From NCBI GenBank assembly GCA_963575645.1, contig OY754466.1, positions 12,936,001-13,000,000 on the forward strand: 64,000 nt of DNA. Reading direction: 5' to 3'. The notes under the pieces were generated by a model. It was not told the origin of the DNA. It did not search any database and saw only the letters and a list, made by a program, of their open reading frames with translations. Shown here piece by piece: positions 31,080-42,530 of the stretch. The position numbers and the translations under genes are program-made. This stretch comes from Xanthostigma xanthostigma (Eukaryota > Arthropoda > Insecta > Raphidioptera > Raphidiidae). Position 1 is the stretch's first letter, and each line of letters begins with the position of its first letter.

Positions 31080-31734
31080 CGGCCATAATAGATATTTTTA
31101 ACTCAAAGCTTTATTTTATATTTTTTGAAGAAGACTAAATTTTTTTTAAAGTTTATTTTAATTTTTTATGCTTTGCAATATATATAATTCGCACGTTATT
31201 AACTTATTACCACCGCCTTCTTCCCTAATATTTTAATACTAAACTAGAAAAAAACTGCTGAACCGATTTGTGTGTGACCACATTGAAGGTATTCCTTATT
31301 AAACAGAAAAAAAATATAATCAAAATAGGTTCACAAATGCCGGTGATATGAGTTAAGACATATATAAAAATCAGGTCGATTTATATAAAAAAATATAGTA
31401 CCAATCCGTAAACATTCTGAAAAACATGGCGTCAAAATTTTTCAAATCGGTTAACCCCTTGAAAAGTTATTGAACAAACATAAATATATATAATACTTAT
31501 TATATATGACAAATTTGTTAATCGCTTTTTTTAATCGATTAAAAATCGGTTCTTATGCTTCATATAGAGTATTAAGACAATTTTCTTATGTGACTATGAA
31601 ATGGGGACTTTAAATATTCTTGTTTAATCAAAAAAACCTGTAACATTTTATTCATAATATTATACTTGGCAGTTATATCATAATATTTCCGAAACTACAT
31701 ATAAAGCTAAAAAAAAAAAATTTTAAGGAACCTT

Positions 31735-32080
31735 TCTTGAAATAATAAATAGAATAATAAGCCGTTATGAAAAGTATACCATTTATATATAAAAAAAACG
31801 TTATAGCATATATCTCTTCTGGGCATGCGCCGATTTTCCATAAAATCAGTAGGGCTCTTCATATCTGCGTACCAAACATCATTCCAAAATTTGGTTCCTA
31901 TCCGCTTATCCGTTTGATCTGTATCGTGCTCACAGACTGACAGGCGTTCAGAGTTTTTCCAAAAATATGTTTTTTGAATTCAGGGGACCTCAAAACGAAA
32001 AGATATTATAAATTTTTTGAAAAGTGATTTTTGACCTAAATTAGTACCTTCCCCACTTGTGGGTTGGAATGGTAAAAATA
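31735..32080 (+). repeat. Repeat family S, full-length copy
   Basis: It begins near TAATAAGCCGTTATGAAAAG, contains TCCGTTTGATCTGTATCGTG and CTCACAGACTGACAGG, and ends CCCCACTTGTGGGTTGGAAT. Other copies: 30455-30775, and inverted 35095-35335 and 41550-41935; a tail only at 6546. Confidence 0.7.
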
Positions 32081-32923
32081 GGTAAGAAGTTTTTCGAGGT
32101 TTAAAACAGCAATCAAAATTTTAGGTGCTTCAGTTGGTACTGGTAGATATTTAAGTACCTTAATTATTTTTTTACCTACTTTTATTAAGCATTAAATGAG
32201 AAATTAGTATAAGGTTTTATTATTAGGCCAATAAGCCGATTACGCACCATTCATAATGAATATCAGACGCTAGAGTAACTTTAGCAAGATTTCACCTCCA
32301 CAAAACAAATCTAAAAAACAATTGAAAATGAACATTTACATCAAAAGCAAAATATGCACTTCTACCTGACAATGCGAAGATAAATCAATTCAGAAAAGGG
32401 ATTAATAATTATTTTTGTAAATACCAGCAATTGGCCTAATGCGGAAATCATCAAGTATTACAGGTAATAAAACGAACCCTCATTAAACCCTCATTAAAGG
32501 ATAAATAAATAAAGTGCGCAGCAACGTAAAGATCAACATACACCATCTGCTTCTTCAGTGTCCAAAATACCAAATGCACCGCCTTCAAGTCAACCTGTCA
32601 TCGGAAATCGAGGAACTTTTCAGCAACCCCTACAATATGAAAAAAATAATCGAATACCTTCAAATAATTGAACCGATAAACAAAATTTAATATCCTATAA
32701 AACAATTAAATTACAAATTAGAATTTAATCTAACTTAACTAATATAATCATAATTATTGTATATTACAAGTACTTACCTTCTTACTATTATTTAACATTA
32801 TATGTATTTATATATATGTGATTAGTGCTAATAATCCTAGAGATTGAAGCACATATTGTTTTGTTTTTTTTTATGTCTTTAAAATAAAAAAAAAAAGTGC
32901 GCAGTTCATGCACGTCCGTTTTT

Positions 32924-33402
32924 AGTGTATTTGCCAAAAGGCACTTACACTATTGGCGTCGGTCATTTAGGGGTAGAAGCCTATTTAAAATAGACCACTT
33001 TAAGGGTAGTACCTATTAAGGGGTTCAAAACAGTTTTTGGGCCCAAAAATACGGAAAAAAATCTCAGAATCCTTTCAAATTTAACCCTTTAGTAATTAGT
33101 AAAACGTGCTGCTAAAATTTTAATAAATCGACCTGACAGGACCGGACTTACAAATTTTATGAAAACGCTACATTGTGGGTATGGATTTACTTACTGAAGG
33201 GTGTATTTAATTTGGTGCAGATGTTGGATTGATATTGGTATTGAAACTAAGTAAAAAAAATATTAATTTAAGGGTTGTATTAAGCGGTAATTTTTTATAT
33301 TTTGTCCACAAACAAACCAAACTTACGAAATAAAGCCACACTGCCTGTATTAGCAACACAACATAATGTCGGCAGGGTTTGGCACTGCGACCCGGAGTTT
33401 TT
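32924..33402 (+). repeat. Repeat family R, nearly full copy
   Basis: It has both ends: AGTGTATTTGCCAAAAGGCA with CTTACACTATTGGCGTCGGT at the 5' side, and GCCTGTATTAGCAACACAAC then CACTGCGACCCGGAGTTTTT at the 3' side. Its inverted counterpart in the other module X copy is 40632-41102. About 480 bp, non-coding. Confidence 0.8.
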
Positions 33403-34301
33403 ATTATTATGAATCTAAATTATTAAAAAAATTTTTTTTTCCTTTCAATAAGATTTCTTTAAAAAGTTTTTTTTAATATTTTATTTTGTTCTTTGTCTTT
33501 CAAATTTTTTATTATTAGAGCATGATTAAAATTAATTGATTATTTAATTCTAAAAACGATTAAATCGTTTATCATCGGAAATACATATTATGTGCACAAA
33601 ATTTTAAATCAATCGAATTTGTGGCGTTAACAATGACGACACATAGCTTATCGTATTCCAGTCGTATACCTCTTTCATTTGATACCCATGTCAAAAGGCT
33701 TGTGAAGAAAAATGTAATCCGCCATCTTGCGACTTCCGCCATATTGGATTTAGAACGATATTAAATATATTACATGGCGTTGTCATCAGACATATACACG
33801 TGTGTGCAAAATTAATAAGAACTGGTCAAAATTTTGACTGCAAAGATTTGACTGAAACTGATTGACTGACAAACTTGTGACGTAAAATAACGCGTTTGTT
33901 CTACATGCAGAATTTTTATAGGCCTACATATCAATACTTAAAAGTTATTCACAATTGAAGGAGATTTATTTGGTTGAGGAACACTTGAAAAATAAGCTTT
34001 ACCAGAGTATCGCTTGGGGTCAACGTTTAGAAAAATATTTTTTCATTATCAGGGCCTCAATGCAAGTTGAGATAGTACATTGTGGAAATTATTGTGATAT
34101 ACATGATCATTTATTATGAATTTCAACAGTTTTTATTATTTATTATTTTTATTTATTTTCATATTGGACAGAACAATTTTATTTAATAACTGTTTTATGG
34201 TATTTTTAAATTTAAAAACTGTTGAAATTCATAATAATTGATCATGTATATCACAATAATTTCCACAATGTACCATCTCAACTTGCATTGAGGCCCTGAT
34301 A

Positions 34302-34460
34302 ATGAAAATATATTTTTCAAAACGTTGGCCACAAGCTGGTAAAGCTTATTTTTCAATTGTTCCTCAACCAAATAAAGCTCCTTCAATACATATTTTTGGA
34401 ACAAAACTTCCACTAACAGTTATTCACAATACCATAATTGTTGCAAATGACGCGGCATAA
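34302..34460 (+). pseudogene. Coding-like fragment in module X (52 codons), function unknown
   Basis: The ORF reads MKIYFSKRWPQAGKAYFSIV and continues PQPNKAPSIHIFGTK. The copy at 39560-39745 (minus strand) is almost the same, with K for N near the end, and continues through ALTLWDLVLD. The terminal phrase occurs again as KDP-x-QTLWD at several places in the window. Composition and shared frame argue for a real former exon. I do not recognise the family. This copy ends early at TAA. Confidence 0.4.
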
Positions 34461-34700
34461 ACCTTATGCGATTTGGTAATTGATAAAATTGATTGATTTA
34501 TTTTAATGTTTAAAAGTCACTAAGAAAAAGTGTCCATGGGCGCATAGCCTAAAAAACAATAGATTTTTAGCTACAGATATGTTTAGCAAGATTTTAGACA
34601 AAGGGATATCCATTGAATTCACAAACATGTTCATGTTCAACTTTTCTGCATTTTTTTAGAAATAGAAAAACAGTCCAAAACTAGGTAGTGTTGGAAGGTG

Positions 34701-34880
34701 TTATCCTGTATAAAATATTTTGATTCAGCGCACTCGAAAACATATTTATAGAGCATAGGATTTTTTAAGATTGTGAATTCAATGGATGTCCCTATATCTA
34801 AAATCTCGCTAAACATATCTGTAGCTAAAAATCTATTGGTTCTTAGGCTATGTGCCCATGGACACTTTTTCTTAGTGTAC
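34701..34880. repeat. Centre of the array's inverted duplication
   Basis: Module X copy 1 ends here, and the same end-sequence reappears inverted: CACTAAGAAAAAGTGTCCAT (34518) against ATGGACACTTTTTCTTAGTG (34858), and TATCCATTGAATTC against GAATTCAATGGATGTC. This is the inversion point between the left inverted copy and the right direct copies. Confidence 0.75.
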
Positions 34881-34899
34881 CTTAAATTATAAAATATAT

Positions 34900-35080
34900 C
34901 AAATCTTTGATTAATGTCTGAATTTAACTCTTCAATAGATTAATTCGATTAATTTTTCAGACAATTGTCTGAAAATTTGGTCGATAATTTTATTTATTAT
35001 AAAATATTTATATAACTGCATTTTCGATCAATTTAACCGAGAACCAAATCCCATAAAGATTGTGCGGGGTCATTTTATAG
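34900..35080 (+). repeat. Penelope-terminal-like motif and module X terminus
   Basis: TTTTTCAGACAATTGTCTGAAAA followed by TTTGGTCGATAATTTTATTT matches, inverted, the region beside the hammerhead-like motif at 11350. At 35050 the module X terminal motif follows (CCCATAAAGATTGTGCGGGG). Confidence 0.5.
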
Positions 35081-38023
35081 TCGGTTACTTTTATTCATTA
35101 AAAAAACTTGTTAATTAATAAATTTATGAAATATCTATTGGGAGGATGTTTGGTATGGAAACATGAACACCCTTATTATTTTTGGGGAAATTTGGCGTAT
35201 TCGCAGAAGAGATACCTATATGCTATAACGCTGTTTTTTTAATATAATAATGGTAAGCTAGTCATAACGGCTTATTGTTTATTTATTTTGTCAAGAAAGT
35301 TTTGTTAAATTTTTTTTTCTAAACTTTATAGTTTGGGAAATATTTTGAAAAAAAAATCGACCGTTCTTTTGTTTTGAAGATCTGTCAGGCATAAACTATA
35401 GTTAAGCGTGCTGTGATTAACTTTTACATGACGTGGAACATATATGTAGGTAACCATGGCAACGAATAGCAAATATATTGAATACTAGCCATTACCCGCG
35501 TCATCTCACGCGATGTCAGAAATTTTATATCAAAAGTCAACATTTTGAAGTTGGAATGGTCTCGTCGCTCAATTAGCTGGAATTTTTTCATTAAAAAACT
35601 TGTATATTAATAAATTTATGAAATACCTAATCATTCCGTGGAATCCAATTCACCGCTGTTTGGAATCTGTACGTCGGTGAATTAATTTCCACCGATTAAG
35701 CGTCTGTGAAGTTTGTTGTGATAGGAAGCGAAAAATAAAGAACTGTATTTATTCAGCGAACTGGATGATTAAATCGTTACATTAGTTTTATTTTATTATA
35801 AACTCGAAATAAGAGGTTTTGCTTTAGCCCCGTAGATTCATATTGCATTTAAAGTTAGAAACCTCTGTAACTTAAAAATTTGTCGAAGTTAAACAAATAT
35901 TTTGAGCGTTGGCTCCAGATAATAATATTTTGGTGACCATATCAGTGAGTCATCGCAAAAAAATTACTCACTTTTTAAGTTTAATATATATGTAATTGAA
36001 TCTAATTGAATAAATAAATAGATACAAAATTTATTAGCAATTTATTAGAACAGTTGAACCTAGTTAAGTTAAAAATTGAACTTCCAAAACCTCTCTAAAT
36101 TCAACTCTCGATTAATAAAAAATTCGATAACTTAAGTTTTTCATCGTTTTTCAACTTTAACTTAACGAAGTTCTACTGTAATTGAATAATTATTTTGTGG
36201 TTTATAATGTGTGATTGAACAGTGAGCACAAAAATCTATTATCAATCACTTCTGTCCTCAACAATAATATGTCTTTTCTATTTTTCTGGCGTAAACATCC
36301 AAGTTTCATTGAACATAGGTATAGTGTGTTGTCAGAAAATTTCGTTGTTTTTCTTTTACAATTTTCTATGTCTATGAGCCCTGGCTATATATCAATAATA
36401 TGTGCTTATATAAGTCAGATCTTGAAGCAGTTACTCAGTACATGTCTCGAAGTTGACAAGTAGGTAGCTCCATTTGGATACTGTGAAGATTTCAATTTCA
36501 CATTTATTTATTTTCTATTTAGTGAATCATCTGATATCAATATGCAGGTAAGTCTTTGAATCTACATATATTTTATTTTTGTATAAAAAAGTTTTACTCA
36601 AAATTATTAAATATTTCATTCATATGTAATGTAAATGATTGCACCGCGTGTATCACCCGTAATGATTGATATTCAGCTGTTCAACTAAACATTTAGCAAT
36701 ATGGCTACCAAAAATTCAAATGTTGTTATTGTCAGATCTGATTAATTTTCCGTTTAACAAATTGAGTTTCTGGGAGCAATTTTGAGATAAAAATTTAATT
36801 TGTTTATGTTATATTACCTATATATTACTGGAAAGTAAAAAACGTGTTTTTAACTTCCGTGCGGGTGTGGCAGAAAGTGATGAACCTTACTTGTAATATA
36901 TTAGATGTCGTGTCCATCGAGATAATAATTAATAAGAAAAATCGCAGGATTGTGGACACTAATAGATCTTACTTTTTGTCCACAATCCTGCGATTTGTCT
37001 TATTTACTTGTAATACTTTGAAGATAATTATTTTATAAACTGCGTGTTAAAGAAATGTAATTTAATTTGTATATCAAGCATGGGTGTCATTTGATTCTTT
37101 ACATAAAATGTTTCCACCTTTTTCAGTTATATCTAATTTCGCCTTCAAAATAACACGTGTATAAACCAAAAATCAATCTTATCCGACAATAATGCTACAA
37201 TATTCTCTAAATAAAATCCCGGTTTTATTACTGATTAGAAAATGCTAATTTTTGATTTCATAATTAGCATCTGAAAGTACTTCTATAAACAGATAAACCA
37301 TCAAATCAACATGTTTCAAATAACTTAAAATTAAATTGTTGATCGCCATCTTAGATTTTGTTTCTGTCCCAATTAAAAAATATTAATGTTTGTGAATGCT
37401 CGTTCATGATGCCAAGTTTCGTGCATTTATTCGTCATGGGAACTTATTCTAGTGCTCTCTGGTGACAGAAAATAAAAGCTGTATATGATTTAATCCCATA
37501 TATATATTTTATCTGACAGTTACTTGTAATGAATGAACTAAAGAATAAGAATGTATTCTTGTCTGGGATCTGTGCATGGGATATTTTCTAATGCATTTAT
37601 ATCATTACTACAAATAATAATTTCATAGCGTTAGTAAACAAATTTTCATCATTATGGAATATTGCAAAAAAACTTTTATTTAATGGAAAAAAAATGAAAA
37701 TAATGTGATTCGCTTTAAACATCTGTTCGCCTTCTACTAGATATCTTTTAGAATTACCCAAATACTTAATAATATTAGTAATATTTATTTCGAATTTATT
37801 ATCCGTTATAAATAAATTAAGTGTAGTTTGTTTTGAAATTGATTAAAGCATATACAGCTTTTATTTTCTGCCACCAGGGAGCACTAGAATCTGTGTTCGT
37901 GGCGAATACAAAAATGAAATTATTTTACTGTTACATAAAATTGATAAATTTTCCCATACGACAAACAAGATTATGTTTACTACAAAAATGCTATAAACAT
38001 TAATCATTTACTTCTATTTACAG
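35081..38023 (+). repeat. Array module Y, copy 2, with family S and upstream TIR element
   Basis: In order it holds an inverted family S copy (35095-35335), the CCAGCTAATTGAGCGACG segment (about 35560), a pogo-like MITE (35850-36180), the body matching 42830-44170, the hairpin at 36929-37003, and the TIR element upstream of the bZIP ORF (37430-37910). It is the mirror image of 27659-30780. The 82- and 64-codon ORFs at 36215 and 36844 are not supported. Confidence 0.8.
36929..37003. mobile_element. Small hairpin MITE (AATCGCAGGATTGTGGACA)
   Basis: AAGAAAAATCGCAGGATTGT with GGACA pairs with TGTCCACAATCCTGCGATTT around a loop of about 20 bases containing TAATAGATCTTAC. A copy with perfect arms is at 43560-43631. 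Confidence 0.8.
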
Positions 38024-38044
38024 GCCGTTGAACAGAATACTGAG

Positions 38045-38791
38045 ATGCTTTTAATTTTTGAGGCAGTTGGATTAGTTTCAAAAAACTGGGTCCCACCGGC
38101 GAGGAATTCAAATAACGGTAGGAGGACCCGGCGCAGTTTAGAAGCGCAATTTCGACGAGAAATTCAAGAACGCGACCCATGTGGAACGTTACCAAGTGAA
38201 AATAGCGGTACAAGTGAAAGAACCAGAAATGGCGCATGCAAGAGGAGAAGTGGCACACGGCAAAGAAAACCAGTAAAAAAGGTTGGCACTTCTGAAAGAA
38301 GGAAAAGCGATAGCAGTGTCGCGTATAAAAGAAAAACAGGTGAAAATGATTCCACAGATAAAAGAGACAAAAATGGCGCCTGCAAGAGGAGAAGTGGCAC
38401 AAGGCAAAGAGAACCAGTAAAAAAGGTTGGCACTTCTGAAAGAAGGAAAAGCGATAGCAGTGTCGCGTATAACAGAAAAACAGGTGATAATGATTCCACA
38501 GATAAAAGAGACAAAAATGACGCCTGCAAGAGGAGAGGAGGTGAAGGAATCGCAAATAATGGCACAAACGAAAAAGAAGGCGATGAAAATAGCAGCGCGT
38601 CTGACTCAAATAATTATGCGCTAAAAAGAAAAAGAAATAACGAAGCATGTCAACGCTCAAGGCAAAGAAAAATTCAAAGAGAAAACGATTTAGCCGAGGA
38701 AACAGGGAAACTAAGAACGGAACTTATTAAAATGATTCAAGAATGGTATGAACTAAAAGCAAATGTTATACCCCAAAGTGAAGAATTTTAA
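38045..38791 (+). CDS. Repeat-borne bZIP protein, copy 2 (248 aa)
   Basis: Same architecture as copy 1: N-terminal MLLIFEAVGLVSKNW, a proline/arginine segment, two exact-period 48-codon repeats (144 bp; repeat starts at about 38231, 38375 and a partial third at 38519), an acidic-serine linker EKEGDENSSASDS, then a bZIP domain. Invariant N198 and R206 are followed by L216, L223, M230 and L237 at exact heptad spacing. In bZIP proteins this domain dimerises and binds DNA; the target is unknown. The frame is open upstream of ATG back to a splice-acceptor-like CTTCTATTTACAG at 38011-38023, so the exon probably starts at 38024. A 218-codon antisense ORF is a by-product of the repeats. Transposon-encoded or captured host gene; expression is unknown. 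Confidence 0.75.
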   Translation: MLLIFEAVGLVSKNWVPPARNSNNGRRTRRSLEAQFRREIQERDPCGTLPSENSGTSERTRNGACKRRSGTRQRKPVKKVGTSERRKSDSSVAYKRKTGENDSTDKRDKNGACKRRSGTRQREPVKKVGTSERRKSDSSVAYNRKTGDNDSTDKRDKNDACKRRGGEGIANNGTNEKEGDENSSASDSNNYALKRKRNNEACQRSRQRKIQRENDLAEETGKLRTELIKMIQEWYELKANVIPQSEEF

Positions 38792-39201
38792 AAATGTAAT
38801 ACATTCTTGATTATTTATTTTTTTATATAATAATATACAGGTGTGTCATAAATGCCGAGGCGGTCAATTATTTTGAATTAAAACAAACCAACATGACGTC
38901 ATTCTGTTCAGACAACAGACACGTTTGTGCGTGCGTACCGTCATTTACAGCGCCCCGGTATTTAAGACAGCCTGTATATATAATATCATGTATTTGTAAT
39001 TTGTTTTTCCAAAAATTGTGTAGAATAATTTGAAATGTCGATAGTTTTTGGGCTGATCACTAGATCTTGCAATCCGACCTGACGGTAATATTAATGTATG
39101 TTCCATAATAATTATAATACGTACTATTAACCTACAATAAATATTTTTTTAGACTTATTACAGGTTTTTTTATATTTCACAAAGAAAACTATTTTTATTC
39201 A
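38792..39201 (+). repeat. Array module F, copy 2
   Basis: It follows the bZIP stop codon: ACAGGTGTGTCATAAATGCC, ACCAACATGACGTCATTCTG, AGACAACAGACACG and TTTAAGACAGCCTGTATA. It lacks the C-rich block present in copies 1 and 3. Confidence 0.75.
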
Positions 39202-39559
39202 TTGATCATATGCCACCAGGTTTCATCCTTAAATCTTCGTATATCCATTAAATTTACAATCTTAAAAAATCATATGCTCTATAAATGTTTTCGAGTTGCT
39301 GAATCCGAATATGACATTATTATTTTAACAGGGGGTGACACCTTCCAACATTACATAGTTTTCGACTGTTTTTCTATTGCTAAAAAAATGCACAAAAGTT
39401 GAACATGGCACATGTTTGTGAATTCAATGGATATCCCTTTGTCCAAAATCTCGCTAAACATATATGTAGCTAAAAATCTATTGGTTTTTAGGCTATGCGC
39501 CCATAGACACTTTTTCTTAGTGACCTTTAAACATAAAAATAAAACCACTTTCGATCAAT

Positions 39560-39745
39560 TTAATCGAGAACCAAATCCCATAAGGTTAATGCCGCGTCCT
39601 TTGCAACAATAATGGTATTGTGAATAACTGTTAGTGGATGTTTTGTTCCAAAAATATGTATTGAAGGAGCTTTATTTGGTTGAGGAACAATTGAAAAATA
39701 AGCTTTACCAGCTTGTGGCCAACGTTTTGAAAAATATATTTTCAT
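39560..39745 (-). pseudogene. Coding-like fragment in module X, copy 3
   Basis: The minus-strand frame reads FSKRWPQAGKAYFSIVPQPN, IHIFGTKHPLTVIHN, then ALTLWDLVLD before a stop. It extends beyond the stop seen in 34302-34460. Further along the same strand (39548-39351) a 65-codon ORF contains NRFLATYMFSEILDKGISI, which also recurs at 34580 and 45870. Family unknown. Confidence 0.4.
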
Positions 39746-40631
39746 TATCAGGGCCTCAATGCAAGTTGAGATGGTATGTAAGTTGTGCAAATTATTGTAA
39801 TAATATACATGATTAATTGTTATGAATTTCAACAGTTTTTAAATTTAAAAATATCATAAAACAGTTATTAAATAAAATTGTTCTGTCCAATATGAAAATA
39901 AATAAAAATAATAAAAACTGTTGAAATTCATAATAAATGATCATGTATATCCCAATAATTTCCACAATTTACCATCTCAACTTGCATTGAGGCCCTGATA
40001 ATGAAAAAATATTTTTCTAAACGTTGGCCCCAAGCGATACTCTGGTAAAGCTTATTTTTCAAGTGTTCCTCAACCAAATAAATCTCCTGCAATTGTAAAT
40101 AACTTTTAAGTATTGATATGTAGGCCTATAAAAATTCTGCATGTAGAACAAACGCGTTATTTTACAACGTCACAAGTTTGTCAGTCAGTCAGTTTGAGTC
40201 AAATCTTTGCAGTCTTATTAATTTTGCACACGTGTATAATATGTCCGATGACAATGCCATATAATATTATATTTAATATCGTTCTAAATCCAATATGGCG
40301 GAAGTCCCAAGATGGCGGATTACCTTTTTCTTCACAAGCCTCTTGACATGGGTATCATGTACGACTGGAATACGATAAGCTATGTGACGCCATTGTTAAC
40401 GCCACAAATTCGATTGATTTAAAATTTTGTGCACATAATATGTATTTCCGATGACAAACGATTTAATCGTTTTTAGAATTAAATAATCAATTAATTTTAA
40501 TCATGCTCTAATAATAAAAATTTTGAAAGACAAAGAACAAAATAAAATATTTAAAAAAAAAACTTTTTAAAAGAAATCTTTTATTCAAAGGAAAAAAAAT
40601 AATTTTTAATAATTTAGATTCATAATAATAA

Positions 40632-41102
40632 AAACTCCGGGTCGCAGTGCCAAACCCTGCCGACATTATGTTGTGTTGCTAATACAGGCAGTGAGGCTTT
40701 ATTTCGTAAGTTTGGTTTGTTTTTGGACAAAATATAAAAAAATTACCGCTTAATACAACCCTTAAAATAATATTTTTTTACTTAATTTCAATACTAATAT
40801 GAATCCAACATCTGCACCAAATTAAATACACCCTTCAGTAAGTAAATCCATACCCACAATGTAGCGTTTTCATAAAATTTGTAAGTCCGGTCCTGTCAGG
40901 TCGATTTTATTAAAATTTTAGCAGCACATTTTACTAATTACTAACGGTTAAATTTGAAAGGATTCTGAGATTTTTTCCGTATTTTTGGGCCCAAAAACTG
41001 TTTTGAACCCCTTAATAGGTACTGCCCTTAAAGTGGTCTATTTTAAATAGGCCCCTAAATGAACGACGCCAATAGTGTAAGTGCCTTATGACAAATACAC
41101 TA
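40632..41102 (-). repeat. Repeat family R, nearly full copy (inverted)
   Basis: It is the mirror copy of 32924-33402, from AACTCCGGGTCGCAGTGC to GTGCCTTATGACAAATACACT. The two differ by small changes, including a missing part of the GGTCGGATGG block. Confidence 0.8.
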
Positions 41103-42530
41103 AAAACGGACGTGCATGAACTGCGTACTTTCTTAATCCTTTAATGAGAATTCGTTTTATTACTTGTAATACTTAACATGATTTCCGCATTAGGCCAATT
41201 ACTGTTATTTACAAAAATAATTATTAATCCCTTTTCTTAATTGATTTATCTTCGCATTGTCAGGTAGATGTGCATATTTTGCTTTTGATGTGAATGTTCA
41301 TTTTCAATTGTTTTTTAGATTTGTTTTGTGGAGGTGAAATCTTGCTAAAGTTACTCTAGCGTCTGATATTCATTATGAATGGTGCGAAATCGGCTTATTG
41401 GCCTAATAATAAAACCTTATACTAATTTCTCATTTAATGCTTAATAAAAGTAGGTAAAAAAAGAATTAAGGTACTTAAATATCTACCAGTACCAACTGAA
41501 GCACCTAAAATTTTGATTGTTATTTTAAACCTCGAAAAACTTCTTAATTGCTTTTACCATTCCAACCCACAAGTGGGGAAAGGTACTAATTTAGGTCAAA
41601 AATAACTTTTCAAAAAATTTACAATATCTTTTCGTTTTGAGGTCCCTTGAATTCAAAAAACATATTTTTGGAAAAACTCTGAACGTCTGTTAGTCTGTGA
41701 GCACGATACAGATCAAACGGATAAGCGGATAGGAACCAAATTTTGGGATGATGTTTGGTATGAAGATATGAAGAGCCCTACTGATTTTGGGGAAAATCGG
41801 CGCATGCCCAGAAAAGATATATGCTATAACGTTTTTTTATATATAAATGGTATACCATTCATAACGGCTTATTATTCTATTTATTATTTCAAGAAAGTTT
41901 CCTTAAAAAATTTTTTTTTAACTTTATAGTTTCGGAAATATTATGATATAACTGCTAAGTATAATATTATGAATAAAATGTTACAGGTTTTTTTGATTAA
42001 ACAAGAATATTTAAAGTCCCCATTTCATAGTCACATAAGAAAATTGTCTTAATACTATATATGAAGCATAAGAACCGATTTTTAATCGATTAAAAAAAGC
42101 GATTATCAGTTTGTCATATATAATAAGTATTACATATATTTATGTTTGTTCAATAACTTTTCAAGGGGTTAACCGATTTGAAAAATTTCGACGCCATGTT
42201 TTTCAGAATGTTGATTGGTACTATATTTTTTTTATAAATCGACCTAATTTTTATATATGTCTTAACTCATATCACCGGTATTTGTGAACCTATTTTGATT
42301 ATATATTTTTTTCTGTTTAATAAGGTCCTTATTAAACAGAAAAAAATATATAAGGAATACCTTCAAGGTGGTCACATACAAATCGGTTCAGCAGTTTTTT
42401 TCTAGTTTAGTATTAAAATATTAGGGAAGAAGGCGGTGGTAATAAGTTAATAACGTGCGAATTATATATTGCAAAGCACAAAAAATTAAAATAAACTTAA
42501 AAAAAAATTTAGTCTTCTTCAAAAAATTTG

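Larger units (their letters stand above)
31080..34700 (+). repeat. Array module X, copy 1
   Basis: It matches 39200-42530 in inverted orientation throughout, with landmarks at 31210 (CCACCGCCTTCTTCCC), 31735-32080 (family S), 32924-33402 (family R), 33480-33930 (TGTGGCGTTAACAATGACG) and 34300-34460 (coding-like segment). No intact transposase or reverse transcriptase is visible in it. Confidence 0.8.
39202..42530 (-). repeat. Array module X, copy 3 (inverted relative to copy 1)
   Basis: It mirrors 31090-34640: the GTGTCTATGGGCGC block at about 39500, coding-like segment 39560-39745, TGTGGCGTTAACAATGGCG-type block at about 40395, family R 40632-41102, family S 41550-41935, and CCACCGCCTTCTTCCC at about 42430. 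A short duplicated tract TTTAATAAGGTCCTTATTAA occurs at about 42326. ORF 42421-42672 is not supported. Confidence 0.8.

Noticed and set aside
38004..38660. 218-codon antisense ORF over bZIP copy 2, with matching 218- and 212-codon ORFs over copies 1 and 3
   Set aside because: It is open because the 144-bp repeats lack stops in several frames; it is rich in F, H, C and Y as expected for the complement of K/R-rich codons and has no domain. The sense frame has an exact bZIP.
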